Source of the DNA: Eggerthellaceae bacterium | Lineage (GTDB): Bacteria > Actinomycetota > Coriobacteriia > Coriobacteriales > Eggerthellaceae | Length of the DNA stretch: 6,868 nucleotides | Direction: 5' to 3' | Assembly: GCA_900753095.1 (NCBI GenBank) | Contig: CAADXT010000140.1 | Location: 1-6,868, forward strand | Shown here: positions 1 through 6,484 of the stretch, piece after piece | Position numbering within the stretch: position 1 is the stretch's first letter | Layout: each line of letters starts with the position of its first letter | Notes under the pieces: generated by a model | Told to the model about the DNA's origin: nothing | The model's database searches: none | What the model saw: the letters and a program-made list of their open reading frames with translations, nothing else | Program-made: the position numbers and the translations under genes

Positions 1-1183
1 CCTCAGCGGCCTGCTTCTTCGCAAGCTGATGCTTCGGGATGATCACTTCATCCTTCTCCCCAGAGGATTCTTCGGCCTTTTTCTCTTCATCGAGGGTCGA
101 GGAAACCATGGTGCGCGCCAAGGGGTTGGGAGCAGGCTCGGGGCGTTCGGGGCGTTTGCCCACCTCGAAATGCACACCGGAAACAGCATCCTCGTCTTCG
201 GCAATCAACCCGCCACCCTTCACCAGGCGCGAGGAAATATCGGTAACAGGAACTTTGTCTGCAACAGGCTTGCCCGTCAGCGCGGCGATGGCAGCCTTCG
301 CAGCGGCAAGAGATTCCTGCGGGGACATCTCCGTCTCGTATTCAAGCGAAGCACCTTCGGGGACCACGCCGGCAGCGCGAGCCGCGGCTTCGCCGTGTAC
401 CTGGTTTCCTTCCTCGGCGCTGCGTTCCAGCGCCTCCTCCTGGCTTACCAAACCGTTGCCGACTTTGCGGGCGACATCAAGAAGAACGGAAACGCCCGAA
501 GCATTGTTGTTGGCCGACTGGTTGAACGGCGCAACGATATGGAGAACAGAACGAACCAGGGGAAGAGCAAACAGCACCGCGCAAATTACAAGGAGGAAGG
601 TAAGGATAGAGGACATCGCTCCGGTATCAGCGGCGAACACCGTAACGCGCAGCAGCAGAATTACTGCCGATACCACCAAGGCGATTGCGCTTGCTTTCTG
701 AACAATGGGCAGCGCGGCTGCGAAGGGGGGCTTTTCCTCCGCAAGCACCTTGCCGCTATCGTAATTGGCCACCAGAACGATCTTGCGGCGGCGGGCATTG
801 GCCCCTTCCGCCGGCGTAGGCTGGTACTTGGCCACAACGTTCTGGCTTGCTCCCGTCCTGAACAGCCGCGACAAAACAGGACGGCCCGTTATCTCCATCC
901 CATACAGCACGGCGGCAACAATCGAGAGGATCAGCCACAGCACACCCAAAGAAGGCACAACGATGGAAAGCACCGCAGAAAGCAATGCCACGCCAAAGCA
1001 AATGATGCTTGGAAGTTGGTCGTTCGTTGTGCACTGGAAATCTTCGACTACCGTCGCGAACCCCGCCTCCTTCTGCATTTGGTCGGCAAGGTACAATGCA
1101 GCCCTTTGCTCTTCTTCGGTGCCCGCGGGGTGCGGTCCTATCTCTTGCGTGAGATAGGCGATATCGTCGATTATTTCAGCCAT
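1..1183 (-). CDS. Membrane protein with degenerate M28 peptidase-like domain (partial, C-terminus off the left edge)
   Basis: Reading minus from the ATG at 1183 gives 394 codons with no stop, so the gene continues past base 1. The start is preceded by AAAAGGGG (1197-1190), 6 nt away. Residues 1-50 look like the N-terminus of M28 zinc exopeptidases (IGPHPAGT at 15-22, then an amphipathic helix). A strand followed by VANYDS (138-143) matches the family's HxD motif, and SANNNASG (223-230) followed by VSVLLDVAR matches the family's GADDNASG helix. Against Aeromonas aminopeptidase, ligand His97 corresponds to Asn140 and bridging Asp117 to Asn225, so dinuclear zinc catalysis looks lost. Four hydrophobic helices (about 57-74, 76-94, 161-181, 190-213) interrupt the fold as two hairpins; the Arg-rich loop 95-134 suggests the soluble parts are cytoplasmic. 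Residues 243-394 are Ala/Glu/Pro-rich and probably disordered. The EE catalytic motif has not appeared by the edge. The M28 relation is by motif reading; function is unknown. Confidence 0.8.
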   Translation of the reverse strand, partial: MAEIIDDIAYLTQEIGPHPAGTEEEQRAALYLADQMQKEAGFATVVEDFQCTTNDQLPSIICFGVALLSAVLSIVVPSLGVLWLILSIVAAVLYGMEITGRPVLSRLFRTGASQNVVAKYQPTPAEGANARRRKIVLVANYDSGKVLAEEKPPFAAALPIVQKASAIALVVSAVILLLRVTVFAADTGAMSSILTFLLVICAVLFALPLVRSVLHIVAPFNQSANNNASGVSVLLDVARKVGNGLVSQEEALERSAEEGNQVHGEAAARAAGVVPEGASLEYETEMSPQESLAAAKAAIAALTGKPVADKVPVTDISSRLVKGGGLIAEDEDAVSGVHFEVGKRPERPEPAPNPLARTMVSSTLDEEKKAEESSGEKDEVIIPKHQLAKKQAAE

Positions 1184-1206
1184 GGAGAGCCCCTTTTGTT
1201 TCCACG

Positions 1207-1216
1207 CTTATATAAG
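1207..1216 (-). promoter_or_regulatory. Palindrome CTTATATAAG, possible -10 region or operator of the M28-like gene
   Basis: A perfect 10-bp palindrome lies 24 nt upstream of the ATG at 1183. Read on the minus strand it contains TATATA/TATAAG, a fair -10 hexamer, which would give a short leader that still includes the AAAAGGGG ribosome-binding site. No good -35 hexamer is found 15-19 bp upstream, so the promoter role is tentative. Confidence 0.25.
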
Positions 1217-1340
1217 TAAGTAGCGATTGACATGGATATAGACTGTACAAGTATACGTCATTTAACTCGATTCGCTCGCGCTTGCGCGGTTTGTTCACCT
1301 TGTCACCCTGAATACGGGAATATTTCCGCCCATTCCAGGT

Positions 1341-1381
1341 AAAAAAAGAAACCTCCCACTCATACAAAAGCGGGAGGTTTC
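1341..1381 (-). terminator. Intrinsic terminator after the dinG-membrane protein operon
   Basis: A perfect 10-bp stem (GAAACCTCCC at 1348-1357 with GGGAGGTTTC at 1372-1381) has a 14-nt loop and a run of seven A on its left (1341-1347). Read on the minus strand this is a GC-rich hairpin followed by seven U, a classic rho-independent terminator. It lies 26 nt beyond the stop codon at 1407 and ends the minus-strand transcript of the two genes 2690-5701 and 1407-2690. Its upstream arm (in the transcript) shares six bases with the parS-like site at 1376-1391. Confidence 0.9.
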
Positions 1382-1391
1382 ACGTGAAACA
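1376..1391. other. parS-like site (ParB centromere-binding sequence), copy 1
   Basis: GGTTTCACGTGAAACA matches the bacterial chromosomal parS consensus TGTTTCACGTGAAACA at 15 of 16 positions; the mismatch is the outermost base. The inner 14 bases are a perfect palindrome. It sits in the intergenic spacer 15 nt past the stop codon at 1407 and overlaps one terminator arm (1372-1381). In chromosome segregation, ParB loads at parS, spreads as a CTP-dependent clamp and recruits ParA and SMC. A second copy at 6464-6479 supports the call. Confidence 0.85.
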
Positions 1392-1406
1392 TCGTATTGA
1401 ACAGGT

Positions 1407-2690
1407 TCAGTTCTGACCCAAATACTCACGCAAATAAGCATCGTTTGCCGCCGCATCTGAACGCAGCCCCTCATATTGAGAAACCATGTCCGCGGTCGCG
1501 GCGGAATATGCGTCGATAACCGGCTGGCTGAATTGATCAGGCAACGCCTTCGCCATCTCAACCGCCTCCTGGTCGGCCTTGTTGTACGCATCGTTGTGCG
1601 ATTCTGCGGTGCTCTTGTCCTGAATCAGAATCGCCGCATTCGACGCCAGCGCTTCCTTGGTGGCAGCAACGCGCTTGTCGATATAGGCGAGCGATGCGTC
1701 GTAGCTTGCTGCAGGATAGAAACCCTTCGCCTTGTCGATTGCTTCCTTCGCCTTCGAGAACTGGGCTTGGGCCGACGTGGTGAACTCGGTCGACTTCGCA
1801 ACATTGTCCGCCGTGGTGTCGGAAACCACTGTTGCGGCCTGCGCCAGAAGCGCGTTGCCCTCTTGAATACAGCTCCACGCCTCATTCATCGCATCGACGC
1901 CCTGCTTCGCCGCAACGTCCTCCTTCATGCGCTGGTCGGCGATGTCGAGAAGCTGCTCACGGCTGGCAACGGCGTTCAGGGCTCGTTGCGCGGCTTCCTT
2001 GTCGCGCTGGGAGCCATCGAGCTCCGACTCGGCCTTTTGGGCATACACGCGGGCAGACTCCAGCTGCTCTTTCGCATCGGGAATCGCCGAGCTCAAGCTC
2101 TGCGCCTGCGAAACGGTGTCGTCGCTGAACGCATCTTGGAAATACTCGTCGATGGCCACCGTGGTCTTATCGCTCTGCTCGATAAGGCTGCATGCCTCGT
2201 GCAACACGCCGACGCTCGTGCTTAAGCGCTCGTATTGCTCGTAGGCCCAATAGCCTCCAACGCCGAGGCCGCATGCGCACATAGCAACAACCAAGGCGAT
2301 GCTGAAGCGGCGATACCATTTGCGGCGGTGTTTCCTTCGTGCAATCTCTGCCTGGGAATCGGCGCCCAGAAACGTCTTGCGCTCCGAAACTTGGGGCTTC
2401 GGCTCTGCGGCTTTCTTTCTCGTTTTTGCAGCACGCTTTTCCCTCTTTTTCGAAGGAGCTTTTTTCTCGGCTTTGCGGGGTTTTTCCTTCTCCTCGGATG
2501 AAGAGGCCTTGCCGAAAGCGGGAAGCTGCCATTTCGCGCTGCGGGAAGGCTCATCCTGGGCAGCAGCTTTCTGCTCAAGCACGTTCAGGGAAAGCTCATT
2601 GGGCTTCCCCTGAGAGAACTCCTTCAAATGTAGAAACTGCGTCTCTTTGCGCCCGAGCCCGCGACCGCTGTGCTTGCTCTTGCGCGCCAT
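1407..2690 (-). CDS. Single-pass membrane protein with basic N-terminus and helical extracytoplasmic domain
   Basis: A 427-residue protein that I cannot assign to a named family. Residues 1-60 are polar and begin with a basic stretch. Residues 61-128 are very rich in Lys, Arg, Glu and Ala and look disordered. One hydrophobic helix (about 129-149) follows KWYRR, so the positive-inside rule puts the N-terminus in the cytoplasm and residues 150-427 outside. That outer part is almost all Ala/Gln/Glu/Lys/Asp-rich helix with likely coiled coil and few Pro or Gly; there is no cell-wall sorting motif, lipobox or catalytic signature. The ATG shares its A with the TAA stop of the helicase gene (TAATG at 2692-2688), and a GGGAG lies 12 nt upstream, so translation is probably coupled. 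A terminator follows 26 nt after the stop. A scaffold or cell-envelope structural role is a guess only. Confidence 0.85.
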   Translation of the reverse strand: MARKSKHSGRGLGRKETQFLHLKEFSQGKPNELSLNVLEQKAAAQDEPSRSAKWQLPAFGKASSSEEKEKPRKAEKKAPSKKREKRAAKTRKKAAEPKPQVSERKTFLGADSQAEIARRKHRRKWYRRFSIALVVAMCACGLGVGGYWAYEQYERLSTSVGVLHEACSLIEQSDKTTVAIDEYFQDAFSDDTVSQAQSLSSAIPDAKEQLESARVYAQKAESELDGSQRDKEAAQRALNAVASREQLLDIADQRMKEDVAAKQGVDAMNEAWSCIQEGNALLAQAATVVSDTTADNVAKSTEFTTSAQAQFSKAKEAIDKAKGFYPAASYDASLAYIDKRVAATKEALASNAAILIQDKSTAESHNDAYNKADQEAVEMAKALPDQFSQPVIDAYSAATADMVSQYEGLRSDAAANDAYLREYLGQN

Positions 2691-5600
2691 TACGAACGCA
2701 AGCTCCCTGCCCCGCCGGCAAGAGATTCCATTTTTGCACGCTGGGCAACCTCAGCAACGATATCGGACCTGGTCATGGTCACGATGTTGTTGCTCGGAAG
2801 CGAATTCAAGAACTTCTTTCCGTAATATTTGGTTATAAGGCGCTTATCGGCCAGGACGACGATGCCGCGGTCGGTCGACTTTCGGATAAGCCTTCCCACC
2901 GCCTGCTTCACCTCGATTACCGCATGGGGCAGCGAGTAGTGAGCCCATGCACGGTCATCACGCTGCTGACGCTCGCATGAAAGCGGATCGGTGGGCAGCC
3001 CAAAGGGCAGCTTCGGGATAACAACGCCCTTAAGGGTAGCGCCCGGCGCATCGAAGCCTTCCCAGAAGCTCTTCAACGCAAAGAGACTCAGATGCTCGTC
3101 CTTAAGGAAGTCGTCGCGCAAGCCCTTTACCGATACGCCCCACTTTTGGCATGCCAAACGCAGGTCGTCTTCCTTCAACGCAGGATGAACCTCGTCGAAG
3201 CACTGCTCCATTTCCCTCCTGTTGGTGAACAAGGTAAGCATCGAACCGTGCTGGGCTCGATGCAGATCGATCAGGAACGATTCCAAGGTAGGAAGGTACG
3301 CTGGGTCTTGCGGCTCGGGCATATCGGAGGGGACGTACACGCGCATGTTCGCATCGAAGTCGAAACTCGAATCGACCTTCAAAACATCAGCTTGGGAATC
3401 CCCTCCCTCATTGAAGCCAACCGCACGTTCGAACGCATCGAACTGACCGTCAACCGCCAAAGTCGCCGAAGCGTACACAACGCTGCGCGTTTCCGCATAC
3501 AGGCTTTCGTTGAGCGACTTGCCCACATCAAGAGGCTGGACGGTGAACACCTCATCAAGCGTGCCCTTGGTTCGGTTCAGGCGTACCGAGTACACATGGT
3601 TATCGCTCTCATGGAAGAACATCTCATCGAGGGCATCGTAGGCCTCGCGAAGCTCCAAGGCAGCCAAGGCAAGCTCCCTCTGGGCGCTCGAGGTGTCCTC
3701 GATCTGCTCGGCATACGCCACGATGTCGCGGCATGCGCGAATCAGCTTTTCGAGAGTGTCGTACACCGAACGGGCACGGTTTGCCACGCCACGGTACGTA
3801 TCCCCATGGCGGATTTCATCGTTGAGCCACAGGTCGAAATACTCGTACCCCCGCGAGCGGGTTCTCGGGTCGAACACCAGCAGGTCTTTGGCGCCAAGGC
3901 AGAACTCCTCAACCGCCATCGCAAAAGCGCCGGCGCAGGTGCGCGCCTTGGCGATAAGCGATTCGTACAGCTTGCGGCCCTCTTCCGGCGCCTGAGCGCT
4001 GCGCTCAACGCGGGAAAGGACGTTACGCGGCCCCTCCCCACTGATGCGCATCGCCAAAGAACGCAGAGCCTCCGATGAAACGGAGAGGGCAAGCGCTCGT
4101 CGCGCCTCCTCTTCGGCGCCATGAGCCTCGTCTACCGCCCAATAGCGGATAGGAGGAAGCAAGCCGCCCTCGAAACGCACATCCCAGAAAAGCAGGCTAT
4201 GGTTCGTTACCACCACATCGCAGCGCTGCGCCTGCTCGCGGGCGCCGTGCACGAAGCAGCTGCGACCGAAGAACGGGCACTTATGGCGAAGGCACTCGTT
4301 GCTCTTGGTGCTGATACGCCAGCGCGGAATCGCACGGTAATCGATCTTGAGCGCGTCCATATCGTCGTAGTCACTCTGCTCGACGAAGGAAAGCAAGCCT
4401 GCAAGGGCTGGCGCCTGATTGATCTCCTGCTTGCGATAGTGGATGATCGCAGGACCTTGGTTAACCAAGCCATCTACCTTGCGAAGGCAAGGGTAATGGC
4501 TGAAGCCCTTCAGCGGAGCATAGGTAATCCCCATAGCCCTTGAGAGCAAGGGGAGCTCTTTGTGGACCAACTGGTCGAGCAGCGCATTGGTTTTCGTGGC
4601 AACGCCAACCGTTATGCCATTCTTCTGGGCGGCAATGGCAAGCGGTACTAGATAAGCCATCGACTTGCCAACGCCGGTGCCCGCCTCAACCGCAAGGTTG
4701 CGGGAGGAAGACAGGGCACGGTTAACGGCCAGCGCCATTTCACGCTGCTCTTCACGCGGTTCGTACTCATCGTACAAACCGCCAAGAAGCCCTTCCGCGG
4801 AAAAGGCGTCGGCGATTTCCTTCTCCGTAGCGAACTCGAGCGTGGCAGGTTCTTCAGCGGAAGGAAGCGCATTGTCGCTTGCAGGCGGCTGCGGAGCGTT
4901 GGCGTCGGGGCGAAGCGGCGCGGACGCCTGGGCCACGGCAGCCTTACGCGATGCGCGCAAGCTGTAGGGGCCTTCGCTCTGCTTCATCGAGGCAAGGCAC
5001 TTGAACACGCGCTCGGTATTCCATGTTTCGATGTCGCACATATCGGCGATATGCTGCAGAAGAGGCACCGGCATAGTATCCACCGCAGCCAACAGCACAC
5101 GGTAAACCAGGCACGTTGCGGCAACATCGTCATCGGCACGATGTGTGGAGTCGGGGCCACCGAAGGCGCGAACCAAATCGAGCAAACGATGCGAGGTAAG
5201 GCGCGGCAGCGCGATCTTCGCCAAGTCCAGAGAATCGATCCACCAGTTTTCCTTCAGCACCTCGCCTGCCGGGTACTTGGTGCAAAACGTCCTGTCGAAG
5301 TTCGCGTTATGAGCAACAACGTCCGAAGAGCCAACAAACTCAACCAGGCCGGCAACGGCGGTGTTCGCATCAGGCGCATCGGCAACGTCCTCGTCGCTGA
5401 TGTTGGTAAGGTGAGCCACTTCTTCCGGGATGGGTTTGCCGGGATTAACGAATGTGACATACCAACCCGTTATCTCTCCGTGAGCCATACGCGCCGCGGC
5501 AATCTGGATCAGCTCATCATGGTTGAAGGAAAAGCCCGTCGTTTCAGTGTCGATTACCACAACGTCTTCGTCGAGCTCGCCGAAAGAGTGCTCTTTGGCG

Positions 5601-5701
5601 TATTGATTCAGCGAATGATAGCGATCGCGAATGCGCTGGGGGGTGTTTTCGAGAATGTAAGTGTCAAGCCTTGAAGCGGCTTCTGCATTTTGTGTTTCCA
5701 T
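2690..5701 (-). CDS. dinG: DnaQ-like 3'-5' exonuclease / DinG-family ATP-dependent DNA helicase
   Basis: A 1003-residue two-part enzyme. Residues 46-205 are a DEDDh exonuclease: DTETTGF (Asp51, Glu53), HNANFD (Asp136) and HRADDD (His187, Asp192). An Ala/Pro-rich linker (about 250-290) leads to an XPD/DinG-type superfamily 2 helicase: Walker A AGTGVGKS (340-347), four Cys placed for a 4Fe-4S cluster (405, 470, 475, 482; the last three spaced much as in E. coli DinG), DEAH at 524-527, SAT at 745-747, FWEGFDAPG (879-887) and QAVGRLIR (933-940). All catalytic motifs are intact. DinG unwinds 5'-to-3' and is linked to R-loop, D-loop and G-quadruplex processing; the exonuclease-fused form is typical of Gram-positives. 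The open frame extends to 5836, but that would run into the divergent gene; the ATG at 5701 fits the domain start, though it has no clear Shine-Dalgarno. The TAA stop overlaps the next gene's ATG by one base. Confidence 0.95.
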   Translation of the reverse strand: METQNAEAASRLDTYILENTPQRIRDRYHSLNQYAKEHSFGELDEDVVVIDTETTGFSFNHDELIQIAAARMAHGEITGWYVTFVNPGKPIPEEVAHLTNISDEDVADAPDANTAVAGLVEFVGSSDVVAHNANFDRTFCTKYPAGEVLKENWWIDSLDLAKIALPRLTSHRLLDLVRAFGGPDSTHRADDDVAATCLVYRVLLAAVDTMPVPLLQHIADMCDIETWNTERVFKCLASMKQSEGPYSLRASRKAAVAQASAPLRPDANAPQPPASDNALPSAEEPATLEFATEKEIADAFSAEGLLGGLYDEYEPREEQREMALAVNRALSSSRNLAVEAGTGVGKSMAYLVPLAIAAQKNGITVGVATKTNALLDQLVHKELPLLSRAMGITYAPLKGFSHYPCLRKVDGLVNQGPAIIHYRKQEINQAPALAGLLSFVEQSDYDDMDALKIDYRAIPRWRISTKSNECLRHKCPFFGRSCFVHGAREQAQRCDVVVTNHSLLFWDVRFEGGLLPPIRYWAVDEAHGAEEEARRALALSVSSEALRSLAMRISGEGPRNVLSRVERSAQAPEEGRKLYESLIAKARTCAGAFAMAVEEFCLGAKDLLVFDPRTRSRGYEYFDLWLNDEIRHGDTYRGVANRARSVYDTLEKLIRACRDIVAYAEQIEDTSSAQRELALAALELREAYDALDEMFFHESDNHVYSVRLNRTKGTLDEVFTVQPLDVGKSLNESLYAETRSVVYASATLAVDGQFDAFERAVGFNEGGDSQADVLKVDSSFDFDANMRVYVPSDMPEPQDPAYLPTLESFLIDLHRAQHGSMLTLFTNRREMEQCFDEVHPALKEDDLRLACQKWGVSVKGLRDDFLKDEHLSLFALKSFWEGFDAPGATLKGVVIPKLPFGLPTDPLSCERQQRDDRAWAHYSLPHAVIEVKQAVGRLIRKSTDRGIVVLADKRLITKYYGKKFLNSLPSNNIVTMTRSDIVAEVAQRAKMESLAGGAGSLRS

Positions 5702-5718
5702 ACCAGTAAGACTATCAT
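5690..5718 (+). promoter_or_regulatory. Candidate sigma-70-type promoter for the 5767-6411 gene
   Basis: TTGTGT (5690-5695) and TATCAT (5713-5718) are separated by exactly 17 bp on the plus strand, which would start transcription near 5725 and give a leader of about 40 nt. The -35 half overlaps the first codons of the divergent helicase gene, so the two genes' expression could interfere. Hexamer matches are 4/6 and 5/6, so this is only a candidate. Confidence 0.35.
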
Positions 5719-5751
5719 TTATGGAATTCTTTATCTCTAAAGCCTGAATCA

Positions 5752-5761
5752 CTCCTAGGAG
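5752..5761 (+). promoter_or_regulatory. Shine-Dalgarno AGGAG inside the palindrome CTCCTAGGAG
   Basis: AGGAG at 5757-5761 lies 5 nt before the ATG at 5767 and fixes that start. It is the right half of a perfect 10-bp palindrome, so the leader RNA could partly fold over its own ribosome-binding site. On the minus strand the same palindrome also reads AGGAG, but no start codon lies at a suitable distance there. Confidence 0.7.
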
Positions 5762-5766
5762 AAAAC

Positions 5767-6411
5767 ATGTCCGAAATTGGCTATTTTTCCACGTATGCGC
5801 GTTTCGAAACGGAAAGCAAGGAAGACGCTGCGGCATTCCTTGGCGCCGATAACATCATCGGTGACGCGTTTTCCATCGAGCAGGAGTACGTTGACGGAAA
5901 GCGCACCGCATGGATCGTCAACCCCTTCGGAAAGCGCATGGGATTCCTCGACGAGAAAACCGCCGAAAAGGTAGACCTCTGCAACGCCAAGGGATGGAAC
6001 ACCGTCGCTTTGCTCGCTTTGGTGGCTTTCACTGAAAAGCCGGCACCCGGACTGTATTGGGGCCAGGTTCTCATTGTCTCCTATGACCCAGAATACGAAG
6101 TTGCGTTCTCCACTTTCATCGAGAATGTCGGCAAGCAGCTCGGCGATGGCATCCGTCCCGATGTTTCCCTCGGCCGCGATTCCCTTCAAAAAGTGGTTGA
6201 GACGCAGGGAGCATGGGTTCCCACCGGACGCGTACCGCTGCCGAAGAAGAACAAAGGCACTGCCTGGGTGAAAACGCAGCGTACAGGCACTGAGCGTTTG
6301 GTAAAGCAAGCTCGCAAGGGAAATGTAGGATGCAGCACCATCAGCTGGATATTCCTCTTAGCCGTTGTTGCCCTTATCGTGTTCGGCCTTCATTCTTGCG
6401 GGATGTTCTAA
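5767..6411 (+). CDS. Small protein with C-terminal membrane anchor, possible HIRAN-like core
   Basis: A 214-residue protein starting at an ATG with AGGAG 5 nt upstream. I do not recognise it as a named family. Residues 1-150 are a mixed alpha/beta soluble domain with no signal peptide. The stretch about 33-100 (acidic strand, then AWIVNPFGKRMGFLDEKTAEKV, a short helix and LLALVAF) loosely recalls HIRAN domains, which have a pattern of 'V..n..gk.iGyl....a..l'; this is a weak resemblance. Residues 151-185 are strongly basic, followed by one hydrophobic helix (about 191-209) and a five-residue tail, HSCGM(F). This is a tail-anchor layout with the soluble part in the cytoplasm. It diverges from the dinG-type gene over 65 bp and converges on ddl; it is the only plus-strand gene here. 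Function is unknown. Confidence 0.85.
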   Translation: MSEIGYFSTYARFETESKEDAAAFLGADNIIGDAFSIEQEYVDGKRTAWIVNPFGKRMGFLDEKTAEKVDLCNAKGWNTVALLALVAFTEKPAPGLYWGQVLIVSYDPEYEVAFSTFIENVGKQLGDGIRPDVSLGRDSLQKVVETQGAWVPTGRVPLPKKNKGTAWVKTQRTGTERLVKQARKGNVGCSTISWIFLLAVVALIVFGLHSCGMF

Positions 6412-6445
6412 GCTGCCTCGCACAGCCCAATAGCAAGACGAAGAA

Positions 6446-6469
6446 AGCGTTTCCCGCAAACAGCGTTTC
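6446..6469 (+). repeat. Direct repeat AGCGTTTC, second copy in the parS-like left arm
   Basis: AGCGTTTC occurs at 6446-6453 and again at 6462-6469, start to start 16 nt. The second copy forms the left arm of the parS-like palindrome; the first therefore resembles a parS half-site. At 8 bp it may be chance. Confidence 0.35.
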
Positions 6470-6479
6470 ACGTGAAACA
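6464..6479. other. parS-like site (ParB centromere-binding sequence), copy 2
   Basis: CGTTTCACGTGAAACA matches the parS consensus TGTTTCACGTGAAACA at 15 of 16 positions, again differing only at the outermost left base. The inner 14 bases are a perfect palindrome. It shares the 16-mer GTTTCACGTGAAACAT (6465-6480) with copy 1 (1377-1392). It lies in the spacer between two convergent genes, 5 nt from the U-tract side of the ddl terminator. Confidence 0.87.
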
Positions 6480-6484
6480 TAGGC

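Larger units (their letters stand above)
1184..1406. other. Intergenic region between the M28-like gene and the upstream membrane-protein gene
   Basis: No credible coding frame or RNA gene is seen here. The part next to the M28-like gene (about 1200-1265) is AT-richer than the surroundings and should hold that gene's promoter, since a terminator separates it from the gene upstream. It contains the perfect palindrome CTTATATAAG (1207-1216), which could provide a minus-strand -10 element, and a minus-strand TATACT (1255-1250); neither has a convincing -35 box. On the plus strand a perfect TTGACA (1227-1232) lies 19 nt before TATACG (1252-1257), but no gene follows. A small inverted repeat CGCGC/GCGCG sits at 1277-1288. 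The terminator and parS-like site at the other end are listed separately. Confidence 0.6.

Noticed and set aside
29..1219. Plus-strand open frame of 396 codons opposite the M28-like gene
   Set aside because: Its product is rich in Arg/His/Gly with no domain, and it lies antisense to a minus-strand frame that has clear family motifs, membrane helices and a ribosome-binding site. GC-rich codon use commonly leaves the opposite strand open.
1476..2225. Plus-strand open frame of 249 codons opposite the 1407-2690 gene
   Set aside because: Arg/Leu-rich shadow product without motifs; the minus-strand gene has overlap coupling, a membrane helix and a terminator.
3092..4078. Plus-strand open frame of 328 codons inside dinG
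   Set aside because: Antisense to well-conserved helicase motifs; the product looks like a back-translation of the helicase strand.
5800..5811. CGTTTCGAAACG palindrome resembling a shortened parS
   Set aside because: It lacks the central ACGT of parS and lies in the coding region of the 5767-6411 gene; most likely chance.
5702..5836. N-terminal extension of the helicase to an ATG at 5836
   Set aside because: It would overlap the divergent gene by 70 bases and add 45 residues unlike the family; a GTG at 5752 has no ribosome-binding site at a usable distance. The ATG at 5701 fits better.
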